Source of the DNA: Pedobacter sp. N36a
GTDB taxonomy: Bacteria; Bacteroidota; Bacteroidia; Sphingobacteriales; Sphingobacteriaceae
Length of the DNA: 64,000 bases
Reading direction: 5' to 3'
Assembly (NCBI RefSeq): GCF_014472395.1
Contig: NZ_JACSZW010000005.1
Span: 62,001-126,000, forward strand
Part shown: positions 44,340 through 52,458 of the stretch, piece after piece
Position numbering within the stretch: position 1 is the first letter of the stretch
Layout: every line of letters starts with the position of its first letter
Notes under the pieces: model-generated
The model's database searches: none
What the model was told of the DNA's origin: nothing
What the model saw: the letters and a program-made list of their open reading frames with translations, nothing else
Program-made: the position numbers and the translations under genes

Positions 44340-45200
44340 CTAGCTTAAAATCTCCCCTACATGCTTCTCAATATTGTTGCAGATGTCATCCACAGGAAGG
44401 TCATTTGCATCCTCTCCAAAAGGATCCTCAATCTCTTCTGCAATCAGCTCTAAACCGGCCAGAACATAGAGGATAAAGGGTACAATTGGCACCACATAAT
44501 ATCCTAAACTGAACACCCATCCGATGGGCAAAGTGATCACATAAACGAAGATAAATTTCTTGATAAAAGCGCTATAAGAATATGGGATTGGTGTTTTTCT
44601 AATTCGCTCACAGCCACCACAAATATCCATAAACTTCTCAAGATCTGCATTAAGTATAATCAGCTGCTCCTGACTGATCTTTCCAGCTACCTGTAAATCA
44701 TACACACGGGTAGAAATACTGGTTGCAATCTGGATTGGGATATGCTTTCCAGCATCCACTTCGATCAGCAGGCTATTCTTCCCAAAATACTGCTTTTCGC
44801 GCAGGTGTTCCTTTAGCGCAAAGGCAAATTTAGGAATCCCATATTCGAAGAATTCTTCATCTTCCCTACTCAATTTCAAGGACTTGATTTTGATCGCAAA
44901 ATTGCGGCTCACATTCGTCAACGCGCCTAATAACCTACGGCCTTCCCACCACCTGTCATAAGAGGTGTTTGTTCTAAACACCAATAACATGGAAATCACA
45001 AAGCCCAGCAAACTGTGCATCATGCCTATGTTTTTCACGTATTGTGTTTCTGAAAGTTTCAGATAATTCAGTTCTAAAAATGCGATACCGGCAGAAAATA
45101 TTGCTACACTGACCATTAAGGCCCATAGCTTTCTGAACACATCTGCCTGGTCCAGGTGAAATATAAAACTGATCCAATCTTTTGGATTATAATTTATCAT
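44340..45200 (-). CDS. Bestrophin-family channel (UPF0187/YneE-like)
   Basis: A 286-aa membrane protein with about four helices. VKNIGMMHSLLGFVISMLLV followed by FRTNTSYDRWWEGRRLLGAL is the bestrophin signature, and IPYSYSAFIKKFIFVYVITL, PIGWVFSLGYYVVPIVPFIL and GLELIAEEIEDPFGEDANDL complete it (the last is the acidic EDPFG motif). Bacterial bestrophins are pentameric channels, some cation-selective. Its ATG overlaps the kynU stop as ATGA (45197-45200), so translation is coupled. Confidence 0.92.
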   Translation of the reverse strand: MINYNPKDWISFIFHLDQADVFRKLWALMVSVAIFSAGIAFLELNYLKLSETQYVKNIGMMHSLLGFVISMLLVFRTNTSYDRWWEGRRLLGALTNVSRNFAIKIKSLKLSREDEEFFEYGIPKFAFALKEHLREKQYFGKNSLLIEVDAGKHIPIQIATSISTRVYDLQVAGKISQEQLIILNADLEKFMDICGGCERIRKTPIPYSYSAFIKKFIFVYVITLPIGWVFSLGYYVVPIVPFILYVLAGLELIAEEIEDPFGEDANDLPVDDICNNIEKHVGEILS

Positions 45201-46486
45201 ACGAGTATCTCTTTACTAATTTTGAGCATCAACGCTCCTGTATTAAAAACGTCCTCAAAGGAGTTGTACAATGGTACCGGACTCAGGCGAATTACATTCG
45301 GTTCACGCCAATCGCCAAGCACATTGTGCGCCACCAATTGCTGAAATATTTCTTTTCCTTTGTCTTTGGCGATGATCGACACCTGTGCACCACGATCCGC
45401 AGATTCAACTGGCGTAATCACTTTAAACTGCTCCTCGCCTAAACTCTTATTCACTTCATTTACAATATAAATAAGATACCCTGTTAAAGCTTCACTTTTA
45501 GTCCGCAATGCTTGCATAAAACCCGCTTTCTCAAAGATTTTCAGGGAAGCATGATACAAAGCCATAGGCATTACCTGGGTACAGCTGACCTGCCATCCAT
45601 CCGCTCCGGCCTCAGGTATAAAGCCTTTTTCCATTTTAAAGCGTTCGACTTCCTGGTAGCCCCACCAGCCCGCAAAGCGATTCAAGGATTTGTCGGCAAA
45701 ATGTTTCTCATGAACAAAAATCCCACTGATGCCACCCGGCCCTGAGTTCTGGTATTTATAGGAACACCAACAAGCAAAATCAATGCCCCAGTCGTGCAAT
45801 TTTAAAGGCACATTTCCTGCCGCATGAGCCAGATCGAAGCCCACCAATGCGCCAGCCTTATGACCTGCTTTAGTGATCGCTTCCATATCGAACCATTGGC
45901 CGGTAAAGTAGTTGACACCACCAAACAGCACCAAGGCAATTTCTGAACCGGCTGCTTCAATTTGTGTCACTATATCTGCTGTGCGCAACGTATACTCACC
46001 TGCTCTTGGGGCGACTTCAATAATCGCTTCTTTAGGGTCGAAGCCATGAAAACAAACCTGACTTTCAATCGCATACTGATCGGAAGGAAAGGCTCCAGCC
46101 TCCATGATGATCTTAAATCTTCCTGGCTGAGGCTTATAAAAACTCACCATCAGGAGGTGAAGATTGACCGTCAGTGTATTCATCGGACAAACCTCCTGAG
46201 GACCGGCACCTACGATTGGTGCCATCAATGATTTCAGCTTTTTATGGTAAAACATCCAGGGCTCTTCCCCTTCAAACCAACCTTCTACCGCAAGGTTTTC
46301 CCAGTTGGTCATTTGCTGTTCCATCACTTCGCGAGCGGCTTTCGGTTGAAGGCCTAAAGAATTACCACACAAGTATATAAATGGCTTTCCATGCTGTTTA
46401 GGAAAAAGAAAATCGTTTCTAAGATCGGCCAGTGGGTCGGCTTGATCCTGCGCTTTCGCAAACGCTAAAGTATAGTCAAAATTCAT
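45197..46486 (-). CDS. kynU: Kynureninase
   Basis: A 429-aa PLP enzyme that cleaves kynurenine or 3-hydroxykynurenine to anthranilate or 3-hydroxyanthranilate and alanine. FIYLCGNSLGLQPKAAREVM near the start, EAGAFPSDQYAIESQV, GFDLAHAAGNVPLKLHDWGI and the PLP-lysine segment CWCSYKYQNSGPGGISGIFV are conserved. I place the start at ATG 46486; a TTG 15 bases upstream only extends the frame. No other kynurenine-pathway gene is in the window, so it may feed NAD synthesis or tryptophan catabolism elsewhere. Confidence 0.95.
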   Translation of the reverse strand: MNFDYTLAFAKAQDQADPLADLRNDFLFPKQHGKPFIYLCGNSLGLQPKAAREVMEQQMTNWENLAVEGWFEGEEPWMFYHKKLKSLMAPIVGAGPQEVCPMNTLTVNLHLLMVSFYKPQPGRFKIIMEAGAFPSDQYAIESQVCFHGFDPKEAIIEVAPRAGEYTLRTADIVTQIEAAGSEIALVLFGGVNYFTGQWFDMEAITKAGHKAGALVGFDLAHAAGNVPLKLHDWGIDFACWCSYKYQNSGPGGISGIFVHEKHFADKSLNRFAGWWGYQEVERFKMEKGFIPEAGADGWQVSCTQVMPMALYHASLKIFEKAGFMQALRTKSEALTGYLIYIVNEVNKSLGEEQFKVITPVESADRGAQVSIIAKDKGKEIFQQLVAHNVLGDWREPNVIRLSPVPLYNSFEDVFNTGALMLKISKEILV

Positions 46487-46523
46487 TGTCTCAAATATCA
46501 ATAAAAATGGGCAGAAAATTTAA

Positions 46524-47129
46524 TCAGGTACGAGGTTTACTTACATATTTATTCCCTTTCAGGTAATACCTCCAGGGCAAAAGCGCATGATCATCGGCAT
46601 AACCCACACCTATTCTGTGGCTTGCCACGACCGTTCCCGACAGCCAATCTTCTGGCGCCTCTTCTATCCAGATTTCCGAGCCGTTCAACGCTAATCCATT
46701 CAAGCGGCGGTCTATTCCCATTGCTTTCGCCAGTGCTCCAGGCCCTGCAGTCAGATTTGGCCTCAACGCTTCCATCCCTCTTCTTTCCAGCATCACATCA
46801 ATCCCAATCACCGGCTCCAATCCACGCACCAACACCGCATGCGGCGTGCCTTTAGCCGCGGTAACCACATTAAACAGATGATGAATCCCATAACAAAGGT
46901 ACACATACGACACACCTCCTGGCTCATACATCACCTTTGTACGGTCTGTAAACCGACCACCATAAGCATGGGAAGCTTTATCCTGTATCCCTTTATAAGC
47001 TTCGGTTTCTACGATAATACCCGCGGTTAGCTGTCCATCTACAAAAGTAAACAGCTGCTTACCCAATAGCGCGATAGCCAATGCATTCACATCGTCATGC
47101 TGGTAAAAAGAGAATGGTAATTTAGCCAT
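46524..47129 (-). CDS. mpg: 3-methyladenine DNA glycosylase (AAG/MPG family)
   Basis: A 201-aa base-excision-repair glycosylase. IIVETEAYKGIQDKASHAYG with the catalytic Glu, FTDRTKVMYEPGGVSYVYLC then YGIHHLFNVVT, and AGPGALAKAMGID are the family landmarks. It removes alkylated purines such as 3-methyladenine and hypoxanthine. Its first codons overlap the end of the fRMsr gene by 8 bases, so both genes are one transcript, perhaps linking repair of alkylated DNA with oxidised methionine repair. Confidence 0.94.
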   Translation of the reverse strand: MAKLPFSFYQHDDVNALAIALLGKQLFTFVDGQLTAGIIVETEAYKGIQDKASHAYGGRFTDRTKVMYEPGGVSYVYLCYGIHHLFNVVTAAKGTPHAVLVRGLEPVIGIDVMLERRGMEALRPNLTAGPGALAKAMGIDRRLNGLALNGSEIWIEEAPEDWLSGTVVASHRIGVGYADDHALLPWRYYLKGNKYVSKPRT

Positions 47130-47598
47130 GCAGTAAATTAATAATTTCCTTTAAGTACTTCCCATCAACTTCATCGAAATGAGCAAGATGTTCACTATCT
47201 ACATCTAAAACCCCAATCACTTCTCCCCCATTAAACAAGGGTAAAACGATCTCTGATCTGGAGGCCGAAGCGCAGGCAATATGCCCAGGAAAAGCATCCA
47301 CATCCGGCACAATCAAAGTTTCTTTTTGTGCCCAGGAAGCACCACAAACACCTTTTCCCTTTTGAATGCGGGTACAGGCAACAGGTCCCTGAAATGGCCC
47401 TAAAACCAACTGATCTTGTTTAACCAGATAGAAACCTACCCAGAACCAGTTAAACTGCTCTTTTAGTGCTGCAGCAATGTTCGCTAAATTCGCGATCTGA
47501 TCGGTCTCTCCGGTGATCAATGCCGCTATCTGAGGAATTAGGGAGCGGTATTGTTCCGCCTTATCTGTAGTGGTTATAATTTTTAAATCTTCTGCCAT
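47122..47598 (-). CDS. Free methionine-(R)-sulfoxide reductase, GAF domain
   Basis: A 158-aa GAF-fold enzyme (YebR/fRMsr) that reduces free methionine-R-sulfoxide. WFWVGFYLVKQDQLVLGPFQ then GPVACTRIQKGKGVCGASWA and HIACASASRSEIVLPL match E. coli fRMsr closely. The three catalytic or resolving cysteines are present: Cys75, Cys85 and Cys109, with the same spacing as Cys84, Cys94 and Cys118 of the E. coli enzyme. First gene of a pair with mpg. Confidence 0.92.
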   Translation of the reverse strand: MAEDLKIITTTDKAEQYRSLIPQIAALITGETDQIANLANIAAALKEQFNWFWVGFYLVKQDQLVLGPFQGPVACTRIQKGKGVCGASWAQKETLIVPDVDAFPGHIACASASRSEIVLPLFNGGEVIGVLDVDSEHLAHFDEVDGKYLKEIINLLHG

Positions 47599-47697
47599 AT
47601 CTGGATCTATTGAATACCCAAAGATACAAAAGCCCGATCCTTTTGTTTGCCATATTTTATCTAAGTTTGTGGTTTTATAATCACATACACCATCGAA

Positions 47698-49866
47698 ATG
47701 AATAAAAAAATCTTATTAATCACTTCCCTGCTCGCCTTTGGCGTGATCCAATCGGGCTACAAACCCTGGGATGAAGGGATGTTTCCTTTAAGCGAGATTC
47801 ACAAGCTTGACCTAAAGAAAGCAGGCTTAAAGATAGATCAAAATGAAATTTACAACCCTAATGGCACCAGCCTTGTAGACGCCTTAGTAAACGTAGGCGG
47901 ATGCACCGGATCCTTTGTTTCTGGCGAAGGACTGATCATCACCAATCACCATTGTGCCTTCAGTGCGGTACAATTGGCCAGTACACCGGAACACGATTAC
48001 CTGACCAACGGATTCGTGGCCAAATCACATGAAGAAGAAATTGAAGCAAAAGGATTAACTTGCAGAATTACTGATAGCTATGAGGATGTTTCAGATAAAG
48101 TTTTAGGTGCTGCAGCACAAGTAGAAGACCCTGCATCGAGACTACAGATCATCAACAATGCAATGAAAAACATTGCATTGGAAGCCGAAAAAAAAGACCC
48201 AAGCATCAAAGCGGAAGTCTCGGAAATGTTTATCGGAAAAACCTATGTTCTTTTCCGTTACAAGACCATACTAGACGTAAGATTGGTATACGTTCCAAAC
48301 CGTCAGATTGGCGAATTTGGAGGAGAGACAGACAACTGGGTATGGCCTCGCCACACCGGAGACTTCTCTTTCATGCGCGCGTATGTAGCTAAGGACGGTT
48401 CTCCTGCTAAATACTCGAAAGACAACGTGCCTTACAGCCCTAAGAAATTCCTTAAAGTAAATCCAAATGGAACTAACGAGGAAGATTTCGTATTCATTTT
48501 AGGTTACCCAGGAAGAACTTTCCGCCATCGCCCGGCTGAATTTATTCAATATCAGCAGCAATTTGTATTGCCATACACTTCTGAATTGTACGATTTCCAG
48601 AATACCACCATGGAGAATGCAGGCAAGAAAGATAAAACTACGGAGATTAAACTGGCCACCAGAATCAAAAGAAACGCCAATGTATTGAAAAACTACAGAG
48701 GTAAACTTCAAGGTTTAAAAGGCATTGACCTGATTGGACAAAAGAAGCAGGAAGATGCTGCATTGGCTCAATTCATCAACAGCAATGTAGATGTGAAAGC
48801 AAAATATGGCAGTTTAATGAGCGACATTGACCATCTATATAAGATTATCAATGGGGATGCACAAAGAGACTTATGGTTCTCACAAATCTACAATTCGACT
48901 AGTTTATTGAGTGTATCGAGAAACGTCAATAGCTTCAAAGCAGCCCTTGATGCACAGCCAGCAGCTCAAAAACAAGCTTTCTTTGACCAGAACATCAATA
49001 GGCTTAAACAGAGTTTAGCTGCAAATTACGAAGCTTACGACCTGGATGTTGACAAAAAGATCTTCAAAAGAATGCTGAGTGATGCCGCAGCCTTTAACCC
49101 TAACCAAAAGGTAACTGCAGTGAATAAAATCACCAGCAAAGGAACGAATAGCAATGCCGTTATTGACCAATTTATAGAGAACAGTATTGGCCTGAGCAAG
49201 CTTAAAGACGAATCTTACGTAATGAACACCTTGTTAAAGTCGCCGAAATCAATTGCCGATTACAATGACGGCTTGTTGCTCTTTGAACAAGACATCGCCA
49301 AGCAAATCACGGAACTGAAACCTGAAAAAGACCGCAGAGATGGCCTTTTAAACAAGTTAATGGGTGATTATGTGAATGTAAAAGAGAAATTCATGAAGAA
49401 AGATTTCATCCCGGACGCCAACAGCACCCTACGTCTTACTTACGGATACGTAAGAGGATATTGGGCAGCAGACGCTTCTTATATGAGACCTTACACCACC
49501 GTTAAAGGTATTTTGGAAAAAGGAACCACTGGAAACCCAGATTTTGGTTATCCTGCACAAATTAAAGCATTATGGGACACTAAAGACTTCGGCCCTTACG
49601 CTAAAAAAGACCTGAAAGATGTTCCTGTAGCCTTCTTATACAATATGGATACCACAGGCGGGAACTCAGGTTCACCAATTATGAATGCCAAAGGTGAGTT
49701 GATTGGCGTCAACTTTGACCGTGCTTATGGTGCCACTATTAACGATTACGCCTGGAATGAAAGCTATAGCCGATCTATTGGCGTAGACATTCGTTACGTA
49801 TTATGGGTGGCCTCAAAAATCGACAAAGCCGATTACCTGATCAAGGAAATGGGCGTTAAACTTTAA
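47698..49866 (+). CDS. S46-family dipeptidyl-peptidase, DPP11-like
   Basis: A 722-aa exported serine exopeptidase releasing N-terminal dipeptides. Signal peptide at the N-terminus (KKILLITSLLAFGVIQSG). Chymotrypsin-fold residues: His in LIITNHHCAFS (residues 84-85), Asp in the GGETDNWVWPRHTGDFSF region, and Ser657 in TGGNSGSPIMN. The specificity position after the Ser is Arg675 in GVNFDRAYG; an Arg here marks Asp/Glu-specific DPP11, while DPP7 has Gly. Such enzymes feed Bacteroidota on peptides in the periplasm. A terminator follows. Confidence 0.92.
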   Translation: MNKKILLITSLLAFGVIQSGYKPWDEGMFPLSEIHKLDLKKAGLKIDQNEIYNPNGTSLVDALVNVGGCTGSFVSGEGLIITNHHCAFSAVQLASTPEHDYLTNGFVAKSHEEEIEAKGLTCRITDSYEDVSDKVLGAAAQVEDPASRLQIINNAMKNIALEAEKKDPSIKAEVSEMFIGKTYVLFRYKTILDVRLVYVPNRQIGEFGGETDNWVWPRHTGDFSFMRAYVAKDGSPAKYSKDNVPYSPKKFLKVNPNGTNEEDFVFILGYPGRTFRHRPAEFIQYQQQFVLPYTSELYDFQNTTMENAGKKDKTTEIKLATRIKRNANVLKNYRGKLQGLKGIDLIGQKKQEDAALAQFINSNVDVKAKYGSLMSDIDHLYKIINGDAQRDLWFSQIYNSTSLLSVSRNVNSFKAALDAQPAAQKQAFFDQNINRLKQSLAANYEAYDLDVDKKIFKRMLSDAAAFNPNQKVTAVNKITSKGTNSNAVIDQFIENSIGLSKLKDESYVMNTLLKSPKSIADYNDGLLLFEQDIAKQITELKPEKDRRDGLLNKLMGDYVNVKEKFMKKDFIPDANSTLRLTYGYVRGYWAADASYMRPYTTVKGILEKGTTGNPDFGYPAQIKALWDTKDFGPYAKKDLKDVPVAFLYNMDTTGGNSGSPIMNAKGELIGVNFDRAYGATINDYAWNESYSRSIGVDIRYVLWVASKIDKADYLIKEMGVKL

Positions 49867-49881
49867 TCTAAATATTACACC

Positions 49882-49919
49882 AAAGGGCCGTCTTTCATTC
49901 CCGTAAAGACGGCTCTTTT
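49882..49919 (+). terminator. Intrinsic terminator after the S46 peptidase
   Basis: AAAGGGCCGTCTTT (49882-49895) pairs with AAAGACGGCTCTTT (49905-49918) through one G-T pair, and a T-run ends the right arm. Confidence 0.75.
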
Positions 49920-49932
49920 CACAAATGATCAC

Positions 49933-50184
49933 ATGAGAGTAATCGCAGAACTACCACACCCAGAATGCAAAATCACCTTGTTCAATATGAACCAGAAATA
50001 CATCATAAAGTTCGAGCAGGGGGGGCTGGAGCAGAGCTATAAGTTATCTGAATTAGACCTTACAGGAGGAGGCGCAAATGAGATTTTCCAGATCCTGGAC
50101 GAAGCATTTATTGCAACCGTTGTAGCCAGGTTTAAGGAGATGAGAACCGATTTTTCGTCAGCTTACCAACGTCAGCAATATTAA
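49933..50184 (+). CDS. Conserved small hypothetical protein, 83 aa
   Basis: ATG at 49933. The product begins MRVIAELPHPECKITLFNMN, continues KYIIKFEQGGLEQSYKLSEL and DLTGGGANEIFQILDEAFIA, and ends in a charged helix (VVARFKEMRTDFSSAYQRQQ). It looks like a compact alpha/beta protein without signal peptide. I recall similar small proteins in Bacteroidota genomes but know no function. It stands alone between a terminator and a 450-base intergenic region. Confidence 0.7.
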   Translation: MRVIAELPHPECKITLFNMNQKYIIKFEQGGLEQSYKLSELDLTGGGANEIFQILDEAFIATVVARFKEMRTDFSSAYQRQQY

Positions 50185-50628
50185 CTCACCTAAATAGGCT
50201 TAACACACTGCAAAACAGATGATTTAACAAACAAACAGAATTAAATTCTGCAAAACAACACCAAAACAACACTCAAAACTTATCTAATATTCAATTAAAG
50301 ATTAGCTAAACAGAATTAATAGCACTGAAAACCAATAAGTTAAAACAACAAACAAAACATTATATGGGTGCTTATTTTAGCCAAATATTAGGGAGGTTTT
50401 GAGCTTTAGCAACAGAAATAGCAACTACCAGTGGTCATCACAAGGTACAAAATTAAGCGTATAAAAAAGCAAAACACCTCTCCTATTTTCAAGCTAAAAA
50501 AAGCGGTTTAGCAAAAAATCATCTCTTACTTTCAGACTTTATCTATCGCAGGATCTACCTGGATTCTAAGCCTCCTTACCAGCACAACATCTTCCAAAAC
50601 AGAGTTCATAAATCTGAGGGTTAATACG
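50185..50628. repeat. A/C-rich intergenic region with short direct and inverted repeats
   Basis: No credible gene. The plus strand is strikingly poor in G and T in its first half. It holds two tandem copies of CAAAACAACAC (50251-50261 and 50262-50272) and a 15-base palindrome CAGAATTAAATTCTG (50236-50250) directly before them. Function unknown; could be a leader, a binding region or drift. Confidence 0.5.
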
Positions 50629-50636
50629 TACTTTTG
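50629..50636 (+). promoter_or_regulatory. Candidate -7 element for the 190-aa lipoprotein
   Basis: TACTTTTG fits TAnnTTTG and ends five bases before ATG 50642, implying a leaderless mRNA. Confidence 0.5.
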
Positions 50637-50641
50637 CTTTT

Positions 50642-51214
50642 ATGAAAACGAACTTATATTTAATAGCGCTTACTATTCTTCTGGCATTTTCAGCTTGCAA
50701 TAAAGTTTCGGAAAGCATCCATCGGGATGTCATTATTAAGCCCGACAGCATACTCATTAGCATCCCCCCTATGGTGGTGAACAGAGACTCTGCTGTTATC
50801 AAAGATCTTCCAACCACGGTAAATATCCAGGCTGCAATTGCCAACCTTGGAGGAGAAAACTTCAGCGTAAACGACATCGAAACCGCCAGGCTTTCCAATT
50901 TTAGCTTCACCTATGTACCCAAGGTTAAGGATAGCGTAAGTTTGAGAAACAATTTCAGCAATATCGGATCCGTAAGGGTGAGTTTAGTGAGCAATATCAA
51001 GACCGACAGTCTGGCCAAATTCATCAACACCTCTTCGATTGATCCTATTTCTACTAACTTCAATCTTGGTCAGGTCATGAACAATCAACTGTTAAAAGAT
51101 TATCTGAACGATGGAAACCTGACCTATATGATGATTATTAAACCTAGGAAATCGATCACTGATACTATTAAGGCAAAAATCAGTGCAAGCTATACCTTAA
51201 CGCTTAGCAAATAA
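50642..51214 (+). CDS. Hypothetical lipoprotein, 190 aa
   Basis: MKTNLYLIALTILLAFSAC is a lipoprotein signal with lipobox FSAC (Cys19), so the protein is membrane-anchored outside the cytoplasm. The rest is polar and strand-rich (KPDSILISIPPMVVNRDSAV, TARLSNFSFTYVPKVKDSVS, GSVRVSLVSNIKTDSLAKFI, NLTYMMIIKPRKSITDTIKA), ending in a KISASYTLTLSK strand. I do not recognise the family. It may be a beta-sandwich domain. Flanked by an A/C-rich intergenic region and a bidirectional terminator. Confidence 0.7.
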   Translation: MKTNLYLIALTILLAFSACNKVSESIHRDVIIKPDSILISIPPMVVNRDSAVIKDLPTTVNIQAAIANLGGENFSVNDIETARLSNFSFTYVPKVKDSVSLRNNFSNIGSVRVSLVSNIKTDSLAKFINTSSIDPISTNFNLGQVMNNQLLKDYLNDGNLTYMMIIKPRKSITDTIKAKISASYTLTLSK

Positions 51215-51293
51215 TAGATTTAGCCGCTTTTTCACACCCTAGTTACTAAACGAATCTGCTAGAATGTCCAATAGAACTGACTCCTACAAAGAA

Positions 51294-51326
51294 AGGGTGT
51301 CCAAAACTAATTGAACACCCTCTTTT
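51294..51326. terminator. Bidirectional terminator between lipoprotein and CDGSH genes
   Basis: AGGGTGT (51294-51300) pairs with ACACCCT (51315-51321), 14-base loop, followed by CTTTT on the plus strand and TTCTTTG on the minus strand. Moderate strength. Confidence 0.5.
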
Positions 51327-51350
51327 ACAATTCTTGTATCGCTTTCTGGC

Positions 51351-51575
51351 TTATACCTTTTTTGGAGGAAGTGCGAATGCCACCGCTTCATGTTCAAAAT
51401 GACCGCGGTGAGCGCCATCACAGAAAGGTTTATTAGCTGATAATCCACAACGACAGATCGACAAGGCTGTTCTACCTTGCAAATTGTATTCATTTCCCTG
51501 CATATCTACAATTTCAAAGTCTCCTTCGATCTTTACAGACCCATTGTTATTTATGGTTAGTTTTGTTTTTGACAT
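51351..51575 (-). CDS. CDGSH iron-sulfur domain protein
   Basis: A 74-aa protein with the [2Fe-2S] CDGSH motif C-R-C-x8-C-D-G-A-H: Cys41, Cys43, Cys52 and His56 in SICRCGLSANKPFCDGAHRG. The N-terminal half (LTINNNGSVKIEGDFEIVDM) is a beta strand pair common to MitoNEET-like small proteins. It probably carries or transfers a redox-active cluster. Very short genes like this are often missed. No partner gene is evident. Confidence 0.92.
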   Translation of the reverse strand: MSKTKLTINNNGSVKIEGDFEIVDMQGNEYNLQGRTALSICRCGLSANKPFCDGAHRGHFEHEAVAFALPPKKV

Positions 51576-51590
51576 CTTTTATTTTTTTGA

Positions 51591-51598
51591 CAAAAATA
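51591..51598 (-). promoter_or_regulatory. Candidate -7 element for the CDGSH gene
   Basis: Reverse complement reads TATTTTTG, a TAnnTTTG match, 15 bases before the ATG at 51575. A TTG on the minus strand (51616-51618) lies near the expected -33 position but 2 to 3 bases too close. Confidence 0.4.
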
Positions 51599-51715
51599 GA
51601 AATTGAAAGCTCAAACAAGGCCATAGAATGCAATTTAGATTCATTCACGTTAAGCACTAAAAGACGTTTAAACACCAGCTTTTTTTTAAGAACCATCATT
51701 TTACCGTCCAGAGAA

Positions 51716-51746
51716 TTGATTATGAAATTAAAATTGTTTATATTTG
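51716..51746 (+). promoter_or_regulatory. Promoter with both -33 and -7 boxes, driving the 69-aa gene
   Basis: TTG (51716-51718) and TATATTTG (51739-51746) are separated by 20 bases, the spacing expected for Bacteroidota promoters. It is the best complete promoter I find in the window. Transcription would start near 51751, leaving a leader of about 210 bases before ATG 51965. Confidence 0.55.
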
Positions 51747-51751
51747 CATGA

Positions 51752-51964
51752 AACGGGATATCATTACAACTATTCTCTTTCTACTTACCCACTAATCAAT
51801 TCAATTGATTAGGTTTCAATTTCTCCAGGTTGCTGATCCGTTGCCTCCCGAGAATTAAATTACATTCTAGCCATTATTGATCCATAGGGGACTCAGTTAA
51901 TCAGGCATTAAAGAATAGGTAAAACCAGAGGAGAAGGTTATTTTTTAACTAATACATTGAATTT
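51752..51964 (+). promoter_or_regulatory. Long 5' leader with a perfect 21-base palindrome
   Basis: Between the promoter and ATG 51965 there are about 210 noncoding bases. They contain CTAATCAATT-C-AATTGATTAG (51792-51812), an exact inverted repeat, and an AGAGGAGAAGG purine stretch (about 51928-51938) some 27 bases before the ATG. The downstream gene belongs to a group often linked to cold-shock genes, so an RNA thermosensor-like leader is possible. That is inference. Confidence 0.35.
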
Positions 51965-52174
51965 ATGGCTAAATCTCAGGCTACCTTCATGAAGAAGCAA
52001 CTAGAAAAAAACAGGCAGAAGAAAAAAGAAGATAAAGAACATCGCAAACAAGAGCGTCAACAAAATTCTACTGGTGGTGATCTAGAAAGCATGATGGCTT
52101 ATGTGAATGAATTCGGAGAGATTGTATCTACTCCACCGGAAAAGGCACCAGAAAAAGGACCAGAAAAGAAATAA
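51965..52174 (+). CDS. Small basic/acidic protein of the Bacteroidota cold-shock-associated type, 69 aa
   Basis: The product begins MAKSQATFMKKQLEKNRQKK and continues with a highly charged KEDKEHRKQERQQNSTGGDL helix, then ESMMAYVNEFGEIVSTPPEK. This three-part pattern resembles small Bacteroidota proteins I recall encoded upstream of cspA-like genes. No cold-shock-domain gene follows here. The tail has a PEK-rich repeat (PEKAPEKGPEKK). Role unknown, perhaps RNA-associated given the charge. It ends at a clear terminator. Confidence 0.7.
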   Translation: MAKSQATFMKKQLEKNRQKKKEDKEHRKQERQQNSTGGDLESMMAYVNEFGEIVSTPPEKAPEKGPEKK

Positions 52175-52185
52175 AAAAATAAGAG

Positions 52186-52209
52186 AGCTGCTGTTTAGCG
52201 GCTTTTTTT
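52186..52209 (+). terminator. Intrinsic terminator after the 69-aa gene
   Basis: AGCTGCT (52186-52192) pairs with AGCGGCT (52197-52203) through one G-T pair over a 4-base loop, then seven T residues. It separates the upstream genes from the biosynthetic cluster. Confidence 0.75.
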
Positions 52210-52458
52210 GTACCCTATTGGGTACACTATGCCACAATAACCGGCATTAATCCACGTTAATACCCTTTCCCGTTTAAGAAGAGAGAATTTTTTTCTTTTT
52301 TTACAAAAAAAAATGCGCCCCTGTATTTCATTCCTTTTCCTAAAAGGAGGCCATATTAACGGCAAATCAGGCCTTGCTATTGACTAGCATACACGTAGTT
52401 ACTTTCGCTGCTTACTCCTAAGGTGTTTATTTGCTTAAAAATAAACCGGCTATTTTAG
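52210..52458. other. Intergenic region before the biosynthetic cluster
   Basis: Starts with a second small hairpin, GTACCC-TATT-GGGTAC (52210-52225), right after the terminator. The rest is AT-rich with T-runs and A-runs near 52290-52310. No gene, tRNA or regulator-binding motif I can name. Confidence 0.4.

Noticed and set aside
50251..50272. Tandem CAAAACAACAC repeats as a CRISPR remnant.
   Set aside because: Only two copies with no spacer between them, too short, and no cas genes in the window.
51748..51795. A 15-codon leader peptide (MKRDIITTILFLLTH) rich in Ile, Thr and Leu before the palindrome, suggesting attenuation.
   Set aside because: Its ATG begins one base after the -7 box, so it would lie upstream of the likely transcription start. 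The gene downstream is not an amino-acid biosynthesis gene.
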